Assembly: GCA_018398575.1 (NCBI GenBank)
Contig: JAGTXZ010000018.1
Location: 1,922,001 to 1,986,000 of the forward strand
DNA from: Ampelomyces quisqualis
Lineage: Eukaryota; Ascomycota; Dothideomycetes; Pleosporales; Phaeosphaeriaceae
Direction of reading: 5' to 3'
DNA: 64,000 bases
Every line of letters starts with the position of its first letter. The stretch's first letter is position 1. Both the position numbers and the translations under genes were made by a program. Under the pieces are notes generated by a model. The model was not told the DNA's origin and did no database searches. It worked only from the letters and a program-made list of their open reading frames with translations. This document shows positions 57,371 through 64,000 of the stretch, in pieces.

Positions 57371-58796
57371 ATAGCACAAAAGATTAGGCTACTTAGGCTA
57401 GCAAGCACTCTAGGCTCTTGCTTAGTTAGCCTAAAACGTTAAGATAAATAGGACTAAAAGAATTAATTGTTAGGACTGCTTAGTTACTTATGCAACTCAA
57501 GTTGTCTTATAATAACTAAGAGAAAGATTACTATAACTATTCTATTAAGTTTCTTAGGACCTGTTTAACATGCTAACTAGCAGGCTTTATAAAGAATAGT
57601 CTTTAATTATTAAAGAAGACTACTTAGGTAAGCTTTTTAACTACAACTTTTACAACAAGACGTTAATTAAGATTATAAGAGTAATTTACTAATTTACAGC
57701 ATAAGTTAGAAACAAATTTAATCTAAAGATTATAGAAATCTATTAGGATAATAATACTGCAACTCTGCCTTAGAGAGGGCGTTTACAGTATAAGGAATAG
57801 GCAGATTAAGAGGGGATTAAAATACTACGCCTGCAACTATACACGCATCAGCTAAATAGATTAGCTAAGCAGGCAGGTTAAGAGCTAATTAAAAAATTAA
57901 TTAAGATACGTACAGGTACAAATCTTCTAACTAAGCTCTAGCTATATATTATAGATGCGGCTGCCTACTTACACAGCATAAGCCTATTAAAAATCTATAG
58001 TTTTTGATCCCTAAATAAGGTCCTGCACGCCTAGTTTAGGCAATATTTTTAATAGTACAAGCCAGCAATTACTAGGCACAGGACTGCTAATCTACGCCTA
58101 AACTAGAGTAGTATTTATGCCTATAGCTGCAGAGCGTATCTCCTTAATTGCGACTAAGCAGTAGGCAGGAATAAGCAAGAGTTTAAAGTTAACCCTTATA
58201 GCTACATTAGATATCTAGTAGGCTATTAAGCCTCTAATATCTATTACATATAAGTCCTATTAATTAATTAAGTAATTGCATTAAGAAACGTTACCTTTAA
58301 TAAATCTATATTCTACTCTAGTAACAAAAAAGATAAGATGCCTAAGAAGCAGGCGCTTAAAATTGTAGATATTTTACACGTTAATAAACTTAATAATCCT
58401 AAGTAGAATATTAACCTGCCTGTTCTACAGGATTAACTAAGCTAGGAAATTACTAAAGTTACTAAGCAGCAGCTTAGGAGTAAGCATCTAATCCTAAGGA
58501 TTACAGAGACTAGCTAATCTTATAATTACAAAAGAAAGAAAGCAGAAACTAAGAGAAGTGCTAGCAAGGCTAGTAAGCATTTAGAAATCCTCTTAGACTA
58601 AAGTAAATATACTAGGCTTGTTACGCTAGAGGCAACTCTAGAACTAGATAGGTTATCTAGTATTAAGCTTAGTAAGCGTGTAGAATCTAACAGCTAAAGA
58701 CTATTACTAGGTTCTAAAAGAGCTAGCCTGTTAGTATCTAGGGATTAGATAGGTTCCTAACAGGATAGGTAGTTAGCTTTTTCCTCCTCTACTACT
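57370..58796 (+). pseudogene. pol: Copia B integrase
   Basis: Reads 'HKRLGYLG' (zinc-domain start), 'INCxDCLVTYATQVV' (Cys pair), 'KIIEIYxDNNTATL', 'GIKILRLQLYTHQLNRLAK' (family GIxxQxTxPYTPQQNGVAER, second-Asp to Glu region with Glu to Lys), 'IIDAAAYLHSISLLKIY' and 'RAYLLN'. It then runs through the linker to the G3 insertion point. Ty1/copia type. Confidence 0.9.
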
Positions 58797-59095
58797 TGTA
58801 ACAACGCAGGTAGGTACAGCTATTAGGATTGAATCAGATACGTATTAGAGGCATATAAGAGTGCGTGTTGTATCAGAGATTCTGGATTGGCTATACACCT
58901 ATAGGTCTTGTACAGAAGGACAAGAGAAACTTGTCCTCTATCTATGCTATAGGCTTATATTTATAGTGGGCGTAGCAGCTGAGTTGGAGCGCTGTTAGAG
59001 CGCTTTTAGTCTTAATCTGCTAGCTCTCTACATAATCTGTTACTAAGCCTTTATAAGGTATTAGATATAACATGTGTTTGCATGTGCTTGTTACA
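58797..59095 (-). repeat. G3 3' LTR
   Basis: About 299 bases, TGTAACAACG...GCTTGTTACA, with TG...CA ends. On the minus strand a purine tract (AAGAAGAAGGGTAA) lies directly before it (plus 59096-59109), the expected polypurine tract, which fixes the LTR's inner edge. The partner is out of view. Confidence 0.8.
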
Positions 59096-59109
59096 TTACC
59101 CTTCTTCTT
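59096..59109 (-). promoter_or_regulatory. G3 polypurine tract
   Basis: On the minus strand AAGAAGAAGGGTAA ends exactly at the LTR, the place where plus-strand DNA synthesis is primed in LTR retrotransposons. Confidence 0.7.
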
Positions 59110-59420
59110 GAAATTAATAGTCTCTATTAATTGGGTCTGTATTAGTATTGTTTTAGATACCTCTCTAAATTGTTGTAAACTCTTATTTACCTTAAGTTTA
59201 TTTTGAGATAACGTAATGTAGCTGTTTATTATTGTTTTGATTAGCGCGCTAGCGCGTTTAACATTCCTAACTTTACCTTAAGCTTTTTAAGCATATATAC
59301 AAGGCTAGCCCTCTAGTATACTGCTTCTCTACACTCTCCTCCTTACGTTTGTATACCTAAAGCTATCTAAGCCTTGTCCTTTCTTAATTACTAGCTAACT
59401 GTATAGTAGATACACACAAT
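59110..59420. other. G3 3' internal non-coding region
   Basis: No convincing frame on either strand. If the neighbouring opposite-strand frame is expressed, its promoter and leader should be here. Confidence 0.4.
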
Positions 59421-59429
59421 ACCTATTTC

Positions 59430-60126
59430 TGTCCCTCCTAAGGCTTATCCTCTAGCCTATTAGGTTGTTTGCCTATAGGCTACAAGGGCTTTTGCCTGCA
59501 GCTATTTTAATATTAAGTTTAGATTCTATTTAAACGTGTCTAAGAAGTGTGCTTATTGCACACTCTTAAATAAGAAGTGTTGCCTAGTTCTCCTATATGC
59601 AGGCTAGGAGTATAATAGCCTTTTTAGGGCCTTTAACTGTAGGTTTACTACCTTAGGTAGAGACAAGTCTAACAAGGTAGTGTTAGAGCAGGAGGCTGCT
59701 GTTAAGGAGGCAGCGTTTTAGTTAGCTGCTGTTGTGCAAGTAAGCACTGCACAGGTAGCTAACATAAATAATGCTAACTTGTTAGTTAGCACTTATTACT
59801 AGAGGGAGGAGCTAGCTAGGGAGGTTAGGGCAATAGCTAAGGAGGTTAGGTCGCTTAGAAAAAGTACAGCAGGGTTAACTAGTGTAGTTGCTTAGCTAGT
59901 AGATGTTATAATAGCATTAAGAACTAATTGGTTAGTAGAGCAGAAGAAGGCGCAGAAGGCAGCGCAAGAGGCTAGTACTTGCAGCAAGTAGGGCTAGAAC
60001 AGAGGACTACTAGGTAGTGCGTTAGTGTCTGTACCTAGGGATTTAGATAATTAAGAACGTCCTACTAGTAGTAACAACAGTCTGCTGTTAGATCTAATAG
60101 AAGAGTAAGACTCCTATTATTAATAG
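59430..60126 (+). pseudogene. G3 opposite-strand frame: Cys-rich N-terminus and coiled coil
   Basis: The best preserved of the four opposite-strand frames. One plus-strand frame stays open for about 230 codons apart from stops at Gln-type positions. It starts Cys-rich ('AFACSYFNIKF', 'LNVSKKCAYCTLLNKKCCLV'), followed by 'FNCRFTTLGRDKSNKVVLE'. Then comes an Ala/Glu/Val/Arg-rich helix with heptad spacing ('EELAREVRAIAKEVRSLRK', 'LVEQKKAQKAAQEASTCSK'), a Ser-rich part and an acidic end ('NNSLLLDLIEE'). It lies head-to-tail against the end of the chromodomain frame. A Cys cluster plus coiled coil suggests a dimeric nucleic-acid or zinc-binding protein; this is inference. Confidence 0.62.
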
Positions 60127-60289
60127 CTGTTACCTACTAGTGTAGTAGTTGCAATATTAAGTTTAATTTCTCTAACATAATTGTCTTGCAATGCTGTAAG
60201 ATCTTTAACTCCTTTTTCTTATGCTGTAATCTATTTAGCTAACGCTTATAGAAGTCCTAGCTGTTTTAGATAGCGTTTATAGAACGCTT

Positions 60290-60660
60290 ACAACATGTAT
60301 AGGGCGCCTATAAAGTTTAAGGCATTGTACTAGGTAGAGTTAGGATTATAGCCTACCTATTTTACACAATACTTTAGGATAGAGCAGTATAGCTTACTAG
60401 CTAGGATCTCTTTAACTTCTTATTCTTTAACGCCTTAAATTAGGATGCCAGATAGGTTTAGGCTTAGCTAACTAGCTAGGGGGTTGTTAGGGTCCTTGCA
60501 GAGGACATCTAAAGCGAACACGTTATAGATCTTAGATCCTTTAGGTAGTTTTAGTTGAAATAAATAGCTAACTTGTTCTAGAACTTTAAAGGAGCCTTCT
60601 TACAATTTAGCGAGTTTGCGACTTAAGCAGGTAACAGATAGGTTTTGGGTTAAGAGGTAA
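60290..60660 (-). pseudogene. pol: G3 integrase C-terminus and chromodomain
   Basis: Minus-strand reading: 'VGNKVYLLTQNLSVT' (GDKVYLxTxNL), 'SRKLAKL', 'GSFKVLEQVSYLFQLKLPKG' (GPF...LxLPxG), 'IYNVFALDVLCKDP' (VHxVFHVSxLxxDP). Then the chromodomain: 'EVKEILASKLYCSILKY', a Val-Lys pair, 'VGYNPNST' (YxVKWxGYxxxxxTW). Trp codons are stops. The chromodomain lies at about 60.29-60.42 kb. Confidence 0.9.
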
Positions 60661-61880
60661 ACCTTGTTACCTACTGCCTAATTAACAAGTTAATAATATT
60701 TGTTTACCTTAGTAGCTATTTGTTACTGCGCCTTCTCTATATTATCTTTAGCTGTGCGCTAGGCTTTATGCATGTAGGTAGCTAAGCTTAAGGCATCCTT
60801 AACGTTTACATCTTTGTGTTTTAAAGGAGATGATACCTAATCCTAGCTCTGTTGTAGTTTGGATCTAAACAGGAGCTGGTACAGTGCTATACTAATTGCG
60901 GAGTGCAGCAGTGTAGCTTAAGCTTAATTAATTATTAGCAAGAGGTTACTCTAGTTGTCCTAGTAGTAGAATACAAAGGGCCTTAATTATTAATTAATAT
61001 ACTTGTTTATAATCTTAGTTTGTCTATTAGTTTGTTTATAGTAGGCTGTAGAAAGCTTAATTTGCACGCCTAGGATCTTGTAGAACTTAGACTAGAATTA
61101 GAACACAAACTAGGGGCTGCAGTTAGACACTATACTTTTAGGCGTATAGCTAAATTGGTATACCTATTAGATAAACAAATAAGCTATTTCCTAGGCGTTA
61201 ATAGTCTTGTAACACAGGATAGAGATAGCTTGCTTTAATAGGCAATTAATAATAACTATAATTTGATTATAGCTATGCTAATTAGTTAGGAATGTCTTGA
61301 AATCTATACACAAATGCTGCATAGGCCTGTTAGAAATTGGTAACAGATAGAGGAACCCTTGGGATTAGAGCTGTCTTAGATAGGATCTTTAACAAGAAAC
61401 GCAGTTTTGTACATAGCGTTTGCATATAGCCTCTATGCCTTTCTAGTAGTATTGCTAAGCTAGAAGCTGATACGTCTTTATAGCGCTTAGGTACGCAGTA
61501 GATACCTAATTGTAAGCTTCTCTAATCAGTTAGGTGTATAAAGAAGAATCTCTAGGTACACATAGGCGTAAGTAATATAGCAGTAGTCTTTTTTAGACAC
61601 AATACAGCTGTAGTAGCGTAAGGTGTTCTTCCTTAAAAGAGCGGCAATTCTCTGCTAACAGGGCTTTAATTAGTTCTAACAAGTTAAGATTTAGGGGGGC
61701 ACTAATAGATTAGACTAAAATAGCTAAAACATTAATCTCTAGCTAGTTACAGACGTAGTTCTAAGCTAGTTTAGAGTTAACTAGGGGGTTTAGGCGTTTA
61801 GGTCCTAGAAGTATATAAGATCTGTTGTCTTATTAGGCAGCCTTAACCTTGCTAACGTCTTGTTTCCTTTGGCTTAGGAT
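60661..61880 (-). pseudogene. pol: G3 integrase
   Basis: Near 60.8-60.97 kb the minus strand reads 'SISIALYQLLFRSKL'-like and 'LKHKDVNVKDALSLATYMH', the family's SPFxLxYG region and following helix. The catalytic core lies to the right (61.0-61.5 kb), with an Asp-Phe-type block near 61.3 kb. Zinc-domain residues were not individually located. Length and position fit. Confidence 0.8.
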
Positions 61881-62420
61881 ATTAGCTTGCTTGTTAAGCT
61901 TGCTAGGCGTGTACTTAATGCAGAAATTAAAAGAGGTAATAATCTCTGCCTATTGTGCTTAACGTGCATTAAGAACCTTAGTAGTTATAAAGTATTCTAA
62001 GGAGCAGTAATTTAAATACACCTGGATTTAACTCTGTATAAAGGTAAGTTTAGCTCTCTACTTTTTAAACGCTTTTAGGATAGCAAAAAGTTTTTTGTTA
62101 TATATTTCCTAATTGAGCTTAGCCCTAGATAGGGTATAACTGTAGAAGGCTACAGGATACTACTTGTTGTTAGAGTGCTTCTAAGAGAGTACCCTTGCTG
62201 TTACTCTATCTAACGCGTTAGTTTCTAACTTTGTGTTATACTTGGGATAGAAATAAGATAGCGTAGGAATAGCTAGGAGTAAGGCTTTAATCTGATTAAA
62301 AGCCTGTTAGCAGTCTGTAGTCTATTTAAACAGTGTAGAGGGACTTTAAAGCTTTAAGATTAGTTTAGCCACACAAGAGAAATCCTTAATAAACTATTAA
62401 TAGAAACTAGTAAAACTAAG
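61880..62420 (-). pseudogene. pol: G3 RNase H
   Basis: Between reverse transcriptase and integrase on the minus strand. It includes the DASxxAxGxxL-like block near 62.2 kb and a YSRAKLNxE-like block (near 62.11 kb) preceding the AIVxAFKKW-type helix. Assignment is by order plus these partial motifs. Confidence 0.75.
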
Positions 62421-63110
62421 AAATAACTTAACGCTAGTAACTGTAGTAGGTTTAGCCTAGTTTTAGAGTACTTCTACCTTGTTAGGGTTAACTTTAGTGC
62501 CCTAGTTTGTTAAAACGTAGCCTAAATACTTTGTGCAGGTTACATAGAATTTACTCTTCTAAATGTCTACTTAGAGTCCTGCAGTACGTAGGCGCTCTAA
62601 GACCTTTTAAATGTGTTCCTAATATAAGTTTATATTCTCTAAGTAGATTAGGATGTTATTAAGATACGCAATGCAGAAATTGTTAAGATAATTAATTAGT
62701 ATATTGTTTATGTAGCGCTAATACGTTGCTAGCCTATTGCATAAGCTAAAAAGGAGAACTTTACACTTGTATGTACTGTAACAGGTCTAAAAAGTAGTAT
62801 ACTCTTTAGAGTTAAGATCTATACAAATTTTGTTAAAGGCAGCCTAGATGTTAAACTTAGTAAAGATCTTGGCTTTAGAGGGACGTAATAGCAGCTTATT
62901 AATGCAAAGGATTAGATAGACGTTCTTGTGCGTAAGGGCGTTAATCTTCTAGTAGTCTACACAGATGCGTATATCTCTATTTGGTTTGCGTATACAGAGA
63001 ATAGGTAAAGCAAAAGGACTTTAGCTAGCCTTAATAAAACTCTTTTAAAAGTAGTTCTAGACGTAGGCCTTAGTAGCTTTAAGCTCCTCTTAGTTTTGCT
63101 TATACAGGGA
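62421..63110 (-). pseudogene. pol: G3 reverse transcriptase
   Basis: Minus-strand reading: 'PILCIRKPNRDIRICVDY' (with an intact VDY), 'KINALTHKNVYLILCINKLL', 'AKIFTKFNI', 'AAFNKICIDLNSKEYTTF', 'VLLFSLCNRLATY' and 'YINNILINYL'. The catalytic block at 62655-62666 is YLNN (from YLDD). It is followed by 'ILIYLENINLY' and 'KVLERLRTAGL'. Clear Ty3/gypsy type. Confidence 0.94.
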
Positions 63111-64000
63111 ACTAAACGCATTTAGTAATAGTTCTTTAAAGATAATCTTGTAATTGTACAGACAATAAAGAGGCAATTAATTAGCTGCTAACTTACTAAA
63201 TACATCCTAATACTAAGAGTAATAGGTAGGTAATCTCTTATCTAATTAGCTTTAATTGTCTGCGTTGTCCTTAGAGGCAAGGATCCTGTTAATCTTATAG
63301 AGGCTTGTTGTAAAGAACTTATTCTAGGGCTTCTTTATAATAAAGTAAAATGCATTAGCAGAAATAAGAGTAATGCAGGTAGTTAGAGGGGGTTTAGACT
63401 CTAAGCAGTTTTGCTTAGTTAGGGTATAAGGGATCTCTAAGATTTTTTGGGCTAATAGGAGCTTTAAGCATCCCTTAATATAATAAATAGAAGAAGAAGA
63501 ACAGTAAAGACTGTTTTAGATACAATAGTCTTCTTTCTCTTATAGGGCGTTGCGTTGTTGCACATTAAGATAGACAGTAGCTAGCACTGTAGCTTAATAT
63601 AGAACAGTAGAAATAGGGGGTAAAGGATTATATAAACAGGGGTACTTAGATAGCCAAATAAACTGTAACCTATCTGTGTTTAATTGAATCTTAAATTATC
63701 TTAACTATTAGAGGCTAAGTATACAATCCTAAGACCTAAGATTAAGAATAAGGAATAGACAGTTTAAAATCTTTTAGCTATTAATATTTAAGTGTAGTTA
63801 AATATATTAAGTAACTAAAGAAGTAATCTAATCCTTAAAGCTGCGCACCTAAACCTAGAAGGGAAGCTTCTAGATAGGTTGCTGCAAGGCTTTAGAAACA
63901 AATAAAACAATTTGTAAATTTAAAAATAGGAAACCTTAAGTACTAGTATTAACAAGAGTATTAAGGCGTAAGCTAAGGCCTTAGTTGTAAAGAAGCGTAG
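63111..64000 (-). pseudogene. pol: G3 protease/gag side of pol, partial
   Basis: The minus strand continues into the region that should hold the reverse-transcriptase N-terminus linker, protease and gag C-terminus. An intact protease motif was not found before the window ends. Stops are sparse compared with the other elements. Confidence 0.5.

Larger units (their letters stand above)
55232..58796 (+). mobile_element. Copia B: sister of copia A, cut by G3
   Basis: Same family as copia A: near-identical LTR, gag and integrase. It inserted in the G5 reverse transcriptase at 55231 (flank TATTT). It is cut at 58796 by the G3 LTR, at a point that corresponds to about 40.0 kb in copia A, so its reverse transcriptase and 3' LTR are outside the window. 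It is less mutated than copia A. Confidence 0.93.
58797..64000 (-). mobile_element. G3: Ty3/gypsy chromovirus, runs off the window
   Basis: A minus-strand element; its 3' LTR is at 58797-59095 and its 5' end lies beyond 64000. The flank before the LTR is CTACT; the matching duplication is outside. It has fewer stops and keeps more TGG and TCA words than any other large element here, so it is probably the youngest. Order on the minus strand: gag/protease (right edge), reverse transcriptase, RNase H, integrase, chromodomain, then the opposite-strand frame and 3' LTR. Confidence 0.93.

Noticed and set aside
1..64000. CRISPR arrays, tRNA or rRNA genes
   Set aside because: The tandem arrays have no spacer-repeat structure, and no cloverleaf or rRNA core was recognised; the DNA is fungal transposon sequence.

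Overview
This 64 kb window is AT-rich, gene-poor DNA from what looks like a filamentous ascomycete (Pezizomycotina). It reads as a graveyard of nested transposons mutated by repeat-induced point mutation (RIP) or a RIP-like process. No intact host gene was recognised. In almost every translatable stretch the stops are TAA or TAG where relatives of the family have Gln, Trp or Arg. Asp codons of active sites have become Asn, and Cys codons have become Tyr. That is the C-to-T pattern, on both strands, expected of RIP.

Layout. 1-6.1 kb: the most degraded DNA, with no family recognised. 6.1-7.7 kb: the reverse transcriptase/RNase H end of a Ty1/copia element (copia C). 7.7-10.7 kb: unresolved. 10.7-18.7 kb: a minus-strand DNA transposon whose transposase matches the fungal Plavaka (KDZ) type, with two further degenerate reading frames and an 89-bp tandem repeat. 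18.9-20.2 kb: a 104-bp duplication and a tandem array of exactly 147-bp units.

20,571-43,605: copia A, bounded by 218-bp LTRs and the target duplication CTAAG. It is split by G1, a plus-strand Ty3/gypsy chromovirus (21,436-37,325; 282-bp LTRs; duplication ATAAC). G1 is split twice: by a compact, GC-richer insertion near 23.5-24.3 kb that itself holds a 429-bp foldback element, and by G2, a minus-strand chromovirus (26,798-34,905; 258-bp LTRs; duplication GAAAT). Copia A cut an unknown membrane-type reading frame in two.

43.6-64 kb: a 101-bp tandem array; G4, a minus-strand Ty3/gypsy element (45,945-52,647; 455-bp LTRs; duplication ATAAG); then G5, a plus-strand Ty3/gypsy element cut inside its reverse transcriptase at 55,231 by copia B, a sister of copia A. 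Copia B is cut at 58,796 by G3, a better preserved minus-strand chromovirus that runs off the window.

Most interesting point: all four Ty3/gypsy elements whose 3' ends are visible (G1, G2, G3, G4) carry, between the end of pol and the 3' LTR, a second frame on the opposite strand. In G2, G3 and G4 it combines a Cys cluster with a predicted coiled coil; in G1 it is Lys/Pro/Ala/Ser-rich with a helical first half. G2 also has a 33-residue coiled-coil repeat between RNase H and integrase. The mutation spectrum looks context-restricted: C in pyrimidine-C-purine is nearly gone, while ACA and GCA survive in the younger elements.

All domain calls come from reading translations by eye; no database search was run.
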